This document shows positions 21,337 to 30,496 of a stretch of DNA of 35,314 nucleotides, piece by piece. The notes below the pieces were generated by a model that saw only the letters and a program-made list of their open reading frames with translations, did no database searches and was not told the origin of the DNA. Numbering within the stretch: the first letter of the stretch is position 1; each line of letters opens with the position of its first letter. Origin of the DNA: a virus; the IMG/VR virus record IMGVR_UViG_3300012206_000013, positions 1 to 35,314 of that record, one strand, 5' to 3'. The position numbers and the translations under genes are program-made.

Positions 21337-24300
21337 ATGAATGATAATCCACTTCTTTCCGCAGTAGATAACCATAATGTTGCTAATGGAGATGATTCGT
21401 GGTTCTCCACAAGAGTCAATGATACTGGAGATTTCATTGACTCAGTTGGAGAAGCAGTTACAAAAGGAAGTATTGGGGCGGTGGTTGCGGGGGTTGATAG
21501 TCTTATAAATACTGGAGTTGCAGTAGCAAACTTTCTTGGCGCTGATCTTGAGCCAACTTCAACTTATGAAAATCTCAAAGCAATTGACGATGATCTTGGC
21601 CTATACTATCGCCAACATGAAGCTGGGGTTGAAACTGCTGGATTTGTAGTAACAAGTCTAGTTCCCGGAACTGCTGGTATAAAAGCAATAAATGCTGCTA
21701 AAGCTGGAGTTCTAGGAACTAATATGGCTAAGGCTTCTGGTCTTATGCGTTCAGTTACAGCAGATTATGCAAAAGTTGCAAGGATTGAATTTGCAATGGG
21801 AGAAACTCCATTTTCAATTCTTAATGCAAATACTGTAAAAGCATTGGCGCAGGGAGTTGGTTCTAGTGCTATTGATATGGCAGCATTTGAAGCTGCTACT
21901 TATGCAACAATGTATAAGAGTCCACTTCTTGATGGACAAGGTGCAAGTGATATATTCTGGAATATGACTACTGGTACTTTAATTGGTGGCGGACTTGGTG
22001 GAATATTCCATGGAGCAAGTCTTGCTCATGGAATTTTTAAAGCAGGAAAGCAGGCTGATATTGAGCTTTTTCCATATAAAAATATTGAAATGCTTCCTGA
22101 GCTTGCAACTCCTGATCTTAAACTTATAAATCTCTTCCATCAGAAATTCAATATGCCAGAAGCAGAACTTCTAGAGGATGCAAAAAGTGAACTTGATCCT
22201 GCAGCTAGACTTAAACTTATAAATAGTGCAAGAACAAAAACACTTGATAAGATTGATGTTCTTATTCGTGAACAAGTAACTGATATAGCTGGAGGAGATC
22301 CGCGACTAAGCGCACAAATGTATGATACTCTTCAGAGAGCACAATCTTTTCAAGATGTTACTGGAGCACTAATGCACGTTCGTGCTCTTAAAAGAATAAC
22401 TCAAGCAGAGACACTTGAATATGGAGATGTTATTTTTCCACAGGATAGTATGCAAAGAAGTATATATGATGGAATTGTAGCAAATGGATCCTATGATAAA
22501 CTCTTTGTAAATTCAGCGACTGCAAATACTCAAGGATATTTGGTAGCCGGAGATATCTCAAAATTAAAAGTTACTTCATACACTGGAGTACTTGGGAATA
22601 AAGAAGTTGCATTTGCAGCAAAATATGATATGTTTCGTAATCCTAATGGAACTTTCTCAGTAAATCCTGAAAGTACAATTCTCAAACAATCAGATCTTGT
22701 GCGTACAAAGAATAATCGAATAGTTGATTTTGAACAAGATGGTACTGTTGTATCAAAGGCAACTCCAGGACTTGCTGATATTGCAACAAAGGATAATCCA
22801 ATTGAAGTTCGAGGAGATACAATTCTTGCCGGAAAGATAAATCCTATAAAAGTTAAGGATTCTCTAAGATATTCTCCTCTTGAGGGAACTCAGTTTGATG
22901 CGCAAGCTCGTTATATTTGGGCACAAGAGCAGAAGAATATTCCTTGGAAGAATAAAGTAGTTGGTGAGAATGATCTTCCAATGCTTGAACGTGCATATTA
23001 TGCTGCAGAAAGATCTCATGGAATGATTATAAAGTTTGCTGATGGTAAAACATCTCTTGCCCCTACTGGAGAAGCTCTTGGGAGATTCATTGAGCAAAAG
23101 AAAACTGAACTTGCTCAACTAATGAATGGGAAACCTTTAGATGAGATTGGACTTCGTCTAAATGTAAGTGATAATTGGCTTAAAGGAGAAAAAGATGATC
23201 TTGCACGAATTCGTCCAGGAGTAGATTACCAAAATCCTCGTTATGGTCGAGTTGATTACTCTCCAGATGTAAATGCAATGGAGACTTACAATGCAAATCA
23301 GATTGATGGATTTATAAACTATCAACTTCAGAAAGGTATAATTGAGCAAAGACATATTCAAAACTTTGCAAACTATGCACGAGAACTAACTCCTGATTTT
23401 CTTGATGCGCCAAACTGGAATGATCCAGGAAGAACTCCTACTCGCGGAGGTGCAGGTGCCGCACTTGCAGGGTTTGCAAATGCAAATTATGGAAGTGCTG
23501 GAGCTTGGGCACAATATACAGGAACTCAAGTTAATAAGTTGAAGATTGCGAAGAAAACTAATACTGCTCAACTTCTAAATCTTGCTATTTCTAAGGTATC
23601 TCAAGCCGGGCCAGATGCCATCGCAGAATTTGCACTTATTCAAAATAAACTTAGGAGTTCACCAGAAGCTTGGGTATTTCATCCAAGTAAGGAAAATGTA
23701 CTTATTCCTAGGAAAGATTTTACAAATGTTCTTCAGAAAAAAGGAGATCCTTCTGAGGAGATAAGAATAAATAGTGTAGGTGTTGTTGATCTCCTTAAGG
23801 CACATACGGATATAAATAATGAACGCCAAGCTCATGTTGCAAATCTTAAAGGAACTGCTGGGGTTTTTGATAATAGTGATTCTGCAGTTGTATATCCTAT
23901 TCCTATTGATACTACAAAATATAAGCACTTTGTAATAGTTGAGCCAAAAGGATTTAATCTTCCTGATAAAAAGAGAATAATAGCTGCAAAAGATGAGTTA
24001 ACTCTTTCAAAACTTGCAGATCAGGTTGATCGTTCTCAATTTACGGTAACAACAAAACAACAAGCTGAGGATTGGCATAAAGCACTTGGGGATTATGATT
24101 TCTCACTTGGAATAAATGAAAGTTCAGTTGACTCAACCTTAAATAGAAAAGGAGTACTCTCTGAATTCTTTCCTACAACTTCTGGAGATAGAGTTCTTCA
24201 GGATCTTCTTGATTGGCATATGAAGCAAGAGGATATTCTTGCTACAAGAATGATTGACCATCGGTATTCTCAAACTTTTCAAGAACTTGAGAATCTTGGA

Positions 24301-26250
24301 AAACAATATACTAATCTTGCAACTTCTCAATTCCGTTCACTTACTCAGAAACTTCAAAGTGGAGTAAAAGATCCCTATCTTGAAGTTATAAAAACAGCAC
24401 TTGATATTTCAACTGGTACAGAATCAAGATATAATTGGTGGAGAGGATTTAATGATACAATAAAAGATGCAATTGAAAAACCAGTTAATAAAATGCGGGA
24501 GATATTCAATACTGCTCCTGAAATGAATGATGAAACTCTTGCAAAAATAAATGCAATAAGTGAGAGAATGGGAATGGGGAAACCATATGAAACTGCATTT
24601 GCAGCAAATGTTGCTAATGGGAATATAATTGCAAAACCTTGGCTTGCAAGAGGAATTGCAAAGGCTAATGGTATAATGTCCTCAACTCTCTTACAACTTG
24701 ATTTCTTTAATGCAATAAACAATGCAATCTCAACTCCAATTATTACAAGTGCTGAAATAAGCAATCTCACAAAAGCAATAATGCATGGAGATGAGACTGT
24801 TGCAGGAAAACTTGCACGTTTAATGAGTGTAGAAAGTCCTGATGGTAGTGGAATTACTATTCCAACTACTGCAAAATTAACACAAAATGCAATTGAAAAT
24901 ATTAGAAATGATATGCAAACTACAGATACACCATTACTTAAGAGATATGAACGTGCTGGGATCACTACAGATATTATTCATGAAGAAAGACAGATGCTTG
25001 ATAATTTAGTTTGGGATTATAGTAAAGTAACTCAAGGACAAATGGATTCAGGACTTCAAAAAGCAGTTGAATTTGGTAAGAAGTGGACTGGAAACAAATT
25101 AGCAGAACAATGGTCAAGGCTCATTCCAGCAGATATAATGCGTCAATTAACTGATCTAGGTATTGAGAGTGGAGTTATTAAGGACATCAGTGAAGCGAAT
25201 GAATATATTCAACTCTTTACGAATAGGACGCAAGGTAATTATCTCCATTCTCAACGTCCTATAGTCTTTCAGGGAGTAGTAGGCCAAGCAATCAGCCTCT
25301 TTCAAACTTATCAATTCAACTTGATGCAACAAATGTTTAGGTATGTCTCTGAGGGAGATAAGAAGTCTATAGCCATTCTTCTCGGATTGCAAGGATCTAT
25401 ATATGGCATGCAGGGTTTGCCAGCATTTAACTTCCTTAATACTCACATTGTAGGTAATGCAGCTGGAAATACAAATCATGCTGATCTTTACCAGGCAAGT
25501 TATACAACATTTGGGAAATCTCTCGGAGATTGGATTCTCTATGGACTTGGAAGCAACGCATTAAGCTTAATTGATCCACAATTAAAAGTTAATATATATT
25601 CCCGTGGTGATATTAACCCTCGACAAGTTACCGTCCTCCCAACATCTTTAGCTGATATTCCAATAGTAAATGCTTCAGTGAAGTTCGTAAAGAATCTTTA
25701 TCAAGTTGCTGATCGTATTGCACAAGGTGGGGCAGCATGGCCAATACTATCTCAAGGGATTGAGCATAATGGGTTATCACGTCCTTTAGCAGGACTTGCT
25801 CAGATTGCTCAAGGTTATACGACAACTCAGCAAGCTTCGTTATTATCTTCTTCTCAAGATTTCTTGAGTATTGCCACTTTAGCAAGAGTGCTTGGCGGAA
25901 AACCATTCGATGAGGCAGTGGCTTTGGATGCAATGTATCGAATAAATGCTTATCAGGCAAAGAATACCTCACAAATAAATGAACTTGGTAGTGCTCTCAA
26001 AACAACTATGATCGGTGGCGGATATCCAAGTGAGGATCAAGTTGTGAACTTTGTTAAGGAGTATGCTAAAGCTGGTGGTAGAATTGAAGGATTCAATAGA
26101 TTCTTCTCCGGAGCTATGATTGGTGCAACACGTTCTCAAGTTAATAGAGTTGCAGAGCATCTCAATTCTCCATTTGCAAAACAAATGCAAATTATTATGG
26201 GCGGCGTTCCAATTCCTGATTATGGAAATCAACCAACTACAGCCCAATGA
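21337..26250 (+). CDS. Giant internal virion (ejection) protein 3, 1637 aa
   Basis: This is the largest gene in the window and the last of the late operon, starting 3 bases after the preceding stop. Hydrophobic Gly/Ala-rich segments at about residues 105-130 (FVVTSLVPGTAGIKAINAAKAG) and 208-232 (MTTGTLIGGGLGGIFHGASLAHG) could insert in membranes. Most of the middle is charged alpha/beta without a recognised enzyme motif; I see no lysozyme or transglycosylase signature. The C-terminal quarter has the pattern RPIVFQGVVGQAISLFQTYQFNLMQQMFRYV and GLQGSIYGMQGLPAFNFL, which I have seen in giant phage ejection or polyvalent proteins. By position it matches T7 gp16. Its 3' end overlaps the leftward operon by 14 bases. 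Confidence 0.75.
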   Translation: MNDNPLLSAVDNHNVANGDDSWFSTRVNDTGDFIDSVGEAVTKGSIGAVVAGVDSLINTGVAVANFLGADLEPTSTYENLKAIDDDLGLYYRQHEAGVETAGFVVTSLVPGTAGIKAINAAKAGVLGTNMAKASGLMRSVTADYAKVARIEFAMGETPFSILNANTVKALAQGVGSSAIDMAAFEAATYATMYKSPLLDGQGASDIFWNMTTGTLIGGGLGGIFHGASLAHGIFKAGKQADIELFPYKNIEMLPELATPDLKLINLFHQKFNMPEAELLEDAKSELDPAARLKLINSARTKTLDKIDVLIREQVTDIAGGDPRLSAQMYDTLQRAQSFQDVTGALMHVRALKRITQAETLEYGDVIFPQDSMQRSIYDGIVANGSYDKLFVNSATANTQGYLVAGDISKLKVTSYTGVLGNKEVAFAAKYDMFRNPNGTFSVNPESTILKQSDLVRTKNNRIVDFEQDGTVVSKATPGLADIATKDNPIEVRGDTILAGKINPIKVKDSLRYSPLEGTQFDAQARYIWAQEQKNIPWKNKVVGENDLPMLERAYYAAERSHGMIIKFADGKTSLAPTGEALGRFIEQKKTELAQLMNGKPLDEIGLRLNVSDNWLKGEKDDLARIRPGVDYQNPRYGRVDYSPDVNAMETYNANQIDGFINYQLQKGIIEQRHIQNFANYARELTPDFLDAPNWNDPGRTPTRGGAGAALAGFANANYGSAGAWAQYTGTQVNKLKIAKKTNTAQLLNLAISKVSQAGPDAIAEFALIQNKLRSSPEAWVFHPSKENVLIPRKDFTNVLQKKGDPSEEIRINSVGVVDLLKAHTDINNERQAHVANLKGTAGVFDNSDSAVVYPIPIDTTKYKHFVIVEPKGFNLPDKKRIIAAKDELTLSKLADQVDRSQFTVTTKQQAEDWHKALGDYDFSLGINESSVDSTLNRKGVLSEFFPTTSGDRVLQDLLDWHMKQEDILATRMIDHRYSQTFQELENLGKQYTNLATSQFRSLTQKLQSGVKDPYLEVIKTALDISTGTESRYNWWRGFNDTIKDAIEKPVNKMREIFNTAPEMNDETLAKINAISERMGMGKPYETAFAANVANGNIIAKPWLARGIAKANGIMSSTLLQLDFFNAINNAISTPIITSAEISNLTKAIMHGDETVAGKLARLMSVESPDGSGITIPTTAKLTQNAIENIRNDMQTTDTPLLKRYERAGITTDIIHEERQMLDNLVWDYSKVTQGQMDSGLQKAVEFGKKWTGNKLAEQWSRLIPADIMRQLTDLGIESGVIKDISEANEYIQLFTNRTQGNYLHSQRPIVFQGVVGQAISLFQTYQFNLMQQMFRYVSEGDKKSIAILLGLQGSIYGMQGLPAFNFLNTHIVGNAAGNTNHADLYQASYTTFGKSLGDWILYGLGSNALSLIDPQLKVNIYSRGDINPRQVTVLPTSLADIPIVNASVKFVKNLYQVADRIAQGGAAWPILSQGIEHNGLSRPLAGLAQIAQGYTTTQQASLLSSSQDFLSIATLARVLGGKPFDEAVALDAMYRINAYQAKNTSQINELGSALKTTMIGGGYPSEDQVVNFVKEYAKAGGRIEGFNRFFSGAMIGATRSQVNRVAEHLNSPFAKQMQIIMGGVPIPDYGNQPTTAQ

Positions 26251-26452
26251 GTTTTTCCAAAATTTCTCTAATAAACCTTGCATTATCAAATAATTCTCCA
26301 TCTTCAAATTTACCTAGATAACTTTCTATTTCTTTTGCATACCTTAGTGCATCATTAACTTCATCTCTTCTAACTTTTCCAATGTAATTATTTCCTGGAT
26401 CAAGCATGTCATCTCCAAAAGCCGGATCAATTGTATAATCTTTAGAACTCAT
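26237..26452 (-). CDS. Small acidic hypothetical protein, end of leftward operon
   Basis: The 71-aa protein overlaps the upstream ATPase gene by 4 bases (ATGA), so translation is coupled, and its 3' end overlaps the convergent 1637-aa gene by 14 bases. It is acidic, with a helical second half (DEVNDALRYAKEIESYLGKFEDGELFDNARFIREILEKLIGL). I recognise no family or motif. No terminator hairpin is visible after either convergent gene. Confidence 0.7.
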   Translation of the reverse strand: MSSKDYTIDPAFGDDMLDPGNNYIGKVRRDEVNDALRYAKEIESYLGKFEDGELFDNARFIREILEKLIGL

Positions 26453-27753
26453 ATTCGTATATCCTCTTCTTTAGATTTCATTTCAATATATTCAGGAAGT
26501 GAAAAAACATTACTATGTACAAAATCCCATTTTGGAATAGCTCTTTTAATAATAACTCCTCCATTTTCAATACTATCAACTTTCCCCGCTGCCCTTAATC
26601 CAATCAATAGATCTGCAAGTTGTTTCATACTCTCAAGATCACGATTTACTTGTGGCCAGATCTCTCTTGCTGGATCAAGTGGCTTTTCAGCTTTTTCAAG
26701 GAGTTTAAGGATTTTTTCGGTAACATCGCTATTTCTAGCTTTACCAAATTCTCCGAGCGCCTTAGGCATGAAGTACTCAGTATAGTGAAGTATTGAGTTG
26801 GCGTAAATGACAATTCCAAGATCAATACTTTTTTGTTGCCTCGCAGCCGCACAAGCAAGGCACAATTTAAGGAGGTGAGTATGTCTTCGAGAGGAATAGC
26901 TTTTAAATCTAACATCATCTAGATCTTTCCAGGATTGATAAATATCATCAAGTGCAATAACTGCTTGTGGCTTTATCTCAAATTGTCCCCGCATTTCCAT
27001 TCGTATTTTCATTAGTAAAGAAATGAGGTGAGCCGTAAATTCCGGAATAGGAGGAGGAGGAAAAGATATACGACGACCGCTGGGATCACTATATACCATA
27101 ATAAGTCTGCTGAAGTAACCTTGCCCGATGACTTCGGGAGGGAAAGCTATACTAATGCCGACACCAGTATTACCAGCAAGAATAGATATAGTGGGTTCAG
27201 GAATACGGACGGAACGCCCATTCTTAATACGATTCTCATAGAGTCCTTCCCAATCCCACAATGCAGTTAGAAGATCAATAAACTCAACATTACTATGACC
27301 AAGAAAAGAATTAAACTCACCACTAGTAATGAGACACTCCGCGGGTTCGCTGCTCTTCTCAATTCCAAATAATTCTCGCATTGTTGGATTTTTCTTTTCA
27401 TTCCTTCGAACATCAAGTCTTTCCTCTTCAGAATTGTGAGCATTGTCCATTCCTTCTTCTAGGTCAATTAGAAACTTCTCTTTAGTAGTTTTATCTGCAC
27501 TTATGGTCTTGTAACCAGCTCCAACTAGAAGTCTTTTAACTCCACGAATTGCAGTATCTTTTCGTGTACCACTTTCCCCTACGAGCATTACATAAGGATT
27601 TGCATATATCTTATTATGTCCATGTATAACCCAAGCATTTCTACCAAGTAAAGCTCCTATGCCTGTAATAGCACACCAACGATGATATATTGTTGGAGGT
27701 TCTGTACCTTTCTGATAGTCTAGGTACAGATCAAGAAAGTTTTCATTGGGCAC
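26449..27753 (-). CDS. P-loop ATPase, putative replicative helicase/primase-type (DUF3987-like)
   Basis: The 434-aa protein starts at GTG 27753, inside the end of the polymerase fragment. The segment YHRWCAITGIGALLGRNAWV (residues 23-42), then a P-loop GESGTRKDT (59-67) after an ANPYVMLVG strand, a Walker B-like strand AECLITSGEFNSFL (138-151) with E146, a sensor-like ISILAGNTG (189-197) and QGYFSRLIMVYSD (211-223) match the DUF3987/YfjI-like phage helicase layout as I recall it. The Walker A is unusual: Arg precedes the Lys and Asp follows where Ser or Thr normally coordinates Mg. The C-terminal 100 residues resemble a winged-helix region. It probably works with the adjacent polymerase at the fork. 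Confidence 0.7.
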   Translation of the reverse strand: MPNENFLDLYLDYQKGTEPPTIYHRWCAITGIGALLGRNAWVIHGHNKIYANPYVMLVGESGTRKDTAIRGVKRLLVGAGYKTISADKTTKEKFLIDLEEGMDNAHNSEEERLDVRRNEKKNPTMRELFGIEKSSEPAECLITSGEFNSFLGHSNVEFIDLLTALWDWEGLYENRIKNGRSVRIPEPTISILAGNTGVGISIAFPPEVIGQGYFSRLIMVYSDPSGRRISFPPPPIPEFTAHLISLLMKIRMEMRGQFEIKPQAVIALDDIYQSWKDLDDVRFKSYSSRRHTHLLKLCLACAAARQQKSIDLGIVIYANSILHYTEYFMPKALGEFGKARNSDVTEKILKLLEKAEKPLDPAREIWPQVNRDLESMKQLADLLIGLRAAGKVDSIENGGVIIKRAIPKWDFVHSNVFSLPEYIEMKSKEEDIRI

Positions 27754-28561
27754 TTTGTGGAATCCATGTTGTCATTTCACCCCAGTTGTGGCCGACTTTA
27801 GCTTTAACTGGGATAACCATTGTGCGAGTTTTCCCTTTGCAATCAGTAACTTGCGTTGGACGAATACAAAGTATCCTTGCTGCTTCAATAAGATATTCCT
27901 TGCCAATTCGTATTTGTGAGAATATAGAATCATGACCTTGAGCTTTGAGTCTAAAGTCTTTAGGATTCTGGATTTGAATTTTCCAGAAGATGTCTTTAAG
28001 TGCTTCATTGATAATAGCAACACTAAGGTTCTGTGGTGGATGGGCCACAAGAGCATTGAGATCAAGTTTTGATTTCTCTGGATTACCAAAGCAATAGCGT
28101 GTCCATCCCAGTGGTGAAACAAGTTTGCTGGTAGCTCGAACGGTATCTTTAATTGATTGATACCAAATACTTCTAACATCCGGATATGCTTTGTCATATA
28201 CATCTAGAAGATACTCACAAACTCTTTGGCGATTCCACCATTTTGGCAGTCCCAGAAGTTGCTTTGCTTTATCAACATTTTCATAACCCATAGTAATGAG
28301 GAGTACATACCATCCCATATTATAATTTGCACCGTGGTTAATACGCTTAGCAAGCTGACGAATATCATAATTAAGAACCTCTCCAGTTGGAGATATTATT
28401 TCATTATATGAGATTCCAAAAAATCTTTCAGCATTTATCCCGTGCAAGTCCTTTGAAGATTCTACTGCTGAAATGAGATTCTCATCTCCACTTAGGTAAG
28501 CAGTACATCTGCTTTCAGACTGTTCGTTATCTAATTCACACAGAATGAATGAGTTTTCCAC
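27743..28561 (-). CDS. Family A DNA polymerase, C-terminal half (palm and fingers)
   Basis: The 272-aa fragment starts at GTG 28561 with AAAAGG upstream. It contains motif A as ELDNEQSESR (D11, E16, R18; canonical D-Y-S-Q-I-E-L-R), the O-helix motif B RQLAKRINHGANYNMG (residues 68-83; R68, K72, Y80, G83) and motif C HDS (210-212; canonical HDE). It therefore holds both catalytic aspartates but no exonuclease or thumb. The missing N-terminal part is encoded upstream at 29027-30493, separated by two small zinc-protein genes. The 3' end overlaps the helicase gene by 11 bases. The two halves probably associate into one enzyme; a broken gene is the alternative, but all motifs are intact and both frames are open. 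Confidence 0.88.
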   Translation of the reverse strand: MENSFILCELDNEQSESRCTAYLSGDENLISAVESSKDLHGINAERFFGISYNEIISPTGEVLNYDIRQLAKRINHGANYNMGWYVLLITMGYENVDKAKQLLGLPKWWNRQRVCEYLLDVYDKAYPDVRSIWYQSIKDTVRATSKLVSPLGWTRYCFGNPEKSKLDLNALVAHPPQNLSVAIINEALKDIFWKIQIQNPKDFRLKAQGHDSIFSQIRIGKEYLIEAARILCIRPTQVTDCKGKTRTMVIPVKAKVGHNWGEMTTWIPQSAQ

Positions 28562-28784
28562 GCTTTAACCTTTTCTTATTACGATTCCTCCAAAATTGTA
28601 CTGTACGAACGTCACATAGCTTGCAATTCGCATGGAGCCTTCCATTAGGATAAACGTAGAATGAAGATAATGGTTTTTCAATTCTACAATTGGGACAAAC
28701 TTTTACTATTTTTTTTGGATGCAGCTTTTGTTCTTCAGGAATACGAAGAATTTCTTGAACAAAGAAACTTATTCCATTATTCAT
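28536..28784 (-). CDS. Zinc module like the N-terminus of an HNH/EndoVII-type endonuclease
   Basis: The 82-aa protein has a four-Cys zinc site: CPNC (C30, C33) and CKLC (C54, C57). Between them is the spacing and signature IEKPLSSFYVYPNGRLHAN typical of the pattern C-x-x-C-x-x-x-K-P-L-x-x-F-x...C-K-x-C that begins many phage HNH and recombination-endonuclease-VII-like proteins. The C-terminus is very basic (RNRNKKRLKRGK), suited to DNA binding. No catalytic HNH/DHH triad follows, so it looks truncated or stand-alone. It lies between the two polymerase halves, overlapping the C-terminal half by 26 bases and the 87-aa gene by 8. A homing-endonuclease remnant is the favoured inference. Confidence 0.7.
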   Translation of the reverse strand: MNNGISFFVQEILRIPEEQKLHPKKIVKVCPNCRIEKPLSSFYVYPNGRLHANCKLCDVRTVQFWRNRNKKRLKRGKLIHSV

Positions 28785-29040
28785 ATTGAGTATAAAGTTT
28801 TATAAATTCTTGCGCTTCTTGTGCAGCATCTAAATATTCTTTTGAAGGATTTTTATCTATTTCCTGTCCTGAGCGATATGCTTTCCAAATTTTAGTTCTT
28901 ATATTTATTGGAAGTATAAACCAATGTTTTGAACATCCCCAGAAGGTCGGAGGTACTTGTTTATTACATCCGGGCCAATGACACTTATGTTCTTTAGTTT
29001 GAGGTTGAGATTTTACATAATCAACTTTAGTCTGGAACAT
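28777..29040 (-). CDS. Small zinc-binding phage protein between polymerase halves
   Basis: The 87-aa protein contains HKCHWPGCNKQVPPTFWGCSKHW (read at residues 18-40) with C20, H21, C25, C36 and H39 able to bind zinc. An ILPINIRTKIWKAY helix and a GQEIDKNPSKEYLDAAQEAQEFI tail follow. Small proteins with this C-x-W-P-G-C ... W-G-C-x-x-H-W pattern are familiar from many phages, with unknown function. Its ATG overlaps the end of the polymerase N-terminal half by 14 bases, and it overlaps the next gene by 8 bases. It therefore sits inside the interrupted polymerase locus. Confidence 0.75.
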   Translation of the reverse strand: MFQTKVDYVKSQPQTKEHKCHWPGCNKQVPPTFWGCSKHWFILPINIRTKIWKAYRSGQEIDKNPSKEYLDAAQEAQEFIKLYTQYE

Positions 29041-30493
29041 ACATTCCCTTTATTGCTTCAGTTTGATTCTGGAAGTTAGCTCCCGTCCAGTTATATCCTT
29101 CACTTGAACTCAGTCGTCCTGTATCCGTACCATCTGGATTCATTGAATAATACATTCTTCCGTAATGAAGAAGATATGTCTTCTTTTTTGTTGGCTTTAC
29201 TGAAACTGAGAAATCTTTTGGTTTCAGGTATCGAGATATAAGAGCACCAGTTTCCCGGAGTTTAAGTATCTCTGTAGCAAATCGTGCATTAAGTGGATGT
29301 CTAATTGCGAACAATCGTAAAGCTGCCTCATCAGCGTTTGGTATGTCTGAGCTTCCATAAAAATGCACAAGTTTTGACACTTGTGCTGGTGAGTTGCCAC
29401 TGAAATCTTCACCGAACCAATGTTGTAGACGCTTTCTTGACGAATTGAACTCTGTAATATATTGCACAATAAGTCTAGATCTTGTATCTTCATTTACTTT
29501 AACTCCTTCAAGATTCATATAAAGACAAGCTGGCCATAGTGGAAACTTTAGGAGATAATTATTCCATGCCCATTGAGGCATTTCTTTACAGAGTCCCAGG
29601 AAGGATACAAGTGTAGCCCAACCATCTCGTGCATTGTACTCAAAGATTCTTCCAGTTTCCTTTGCCAAGTCCTTCCAATAGAAAATGTTATGAACCAAGA
29701 AAGCTCCAATGAAAGCCAAGTTTTTGGGCAATTCTGAATACCAAGAATGGAACATAGACTGTGTATCGAAAAAATATCCCCAACCCGGAGATGAGTAACT
29801 GATACAGTGTGCATTGTCATATAATCCATTCTGAAAGATTTTTGGAACTTTAAGAAGAAGGAATTTCCTCATCCAAATTACCCAATACATTTGTTCTTCA
29901 GAAGGAGCCTCAAGTATTGGTAATACTATTGTATGAATATTCCCATCAAGCCATAAACCTGTAAATGCTATGCATCGTATAGCAGTCTCATATTCCCCAT
30001 TTGATACATTTTCAAATGAAGAAGTTTCAATATCACTTGCAATAAGAATCGCTTGAGAAAAGAGTTGGTACCACTTTTCGATTGTTTCAAGTTTTGTGAG
30101 TTCCCAGCTAAACTCTGGAGTTCTAGGCCAGTCGCTTGGTCGTACCAACTTGCTAAGAAATCTCTTAGCAAGGAATTTCCCATACGGAACACTATATAAT
30201 TGTCGCAAAGGATTAAGGAACAGATATGTGATTCCTTCCCGCTCAAATAAAGAGCCGGCCCAATTATCGAGTGACTGATGCCTCTGACTTCCAATGACGA
30301 GATTAAGAACGATAGAAGATGTGGAGATGATATTTCTAATACCCTTAGATTCTGCATATAATTGAATCTCCGCGGCTGTATCAGGATTTTTATCTATTAC
30401 ATAAGTATGACGTCCATGAAGAAGTGACTTCAGGGTTGTGAGATATGGAATATCATCTGGAATTACCATTAGAAGAATTGGTGAGGAATCCAT
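29027..30493 (-). CDS. Family A DNA polymerase, N-terminal half (exonuclease and thumb)
   Basis: The 488-aa fragment carries a DnaQ-like 3'-5' exonuclease: ASDIETSSF (ExoI, D154 and E156), FQNGLYDNAHC (ExoII, N222 and D226) and EYNARDGWA (ExoIII, Y286 and D290). The thumb and start of the fingers follow, ending with YYSMNPDGTDTGRLSSSEG and NFQNQTEAIKGMYVPD. That end aligns with the Pol I stretch running from TGRLSS to IRQAF-APED, immediately before motif A. Motif A resumes in the C-terminal half at 28561, so almost nothing of the domain is missing. The stop codon at 29027 overlaps the 87-aa gene start. The fragment alone could proofread but not polymerise. Confidence 0.88.
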   Translation of the reverse strand: MDSSPILLMVIPDDIPYLTTLKSLLHGRHTYVIDKNPDTAAEIQLYAESKGIRNIISTSSIVLNLVIGSQRHQSLDNWAGSLFEREGITYLFLNPLRQLYSVPYGKFLAKRFLSKLVRPSDWPRTPEFSWELTKLETIEKWYQLFSQAILIASDIETSSFENVSNGEYETAIRCIAFTGLWLDGNIHTIVLPILEAPSEEQMYWVIWMRKFLLLKVPKIFQNGLYDNAHCISYSSPGWGYFFDTQSMFHSWYSELPKNLAFIGAFLVHNIFYWKDLAKETGRIFEYNARDGWATLVSFLGLCKEMPQWAWNNYLLKFPLWPACLYMNLEGVKVNEDTRSRLIVQYITEFNSSRKRLQHWFGEDFSGNSPAQVSKLVHFYGSSDIPNADEAALRLFAIRHPLNARFATEILKLRETGALISRYLKPKDFSVSVKPTKKKTYLLHYGRMYYSMNPDGTDTGRLSSSEGYNWTGANFQNQTEAIKGMYVPD

Positions 30494-30496
30494 TCT

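Noticed and set aside
28536-29040. Group I intron or intein interrupting the polymerase
   Set aside because: The gap is almost entirely covered by two overlapping ORFs, leaving no room for an intron core, and neither polymerase fragment shows intein-type Cys/His splice-junction blocks.
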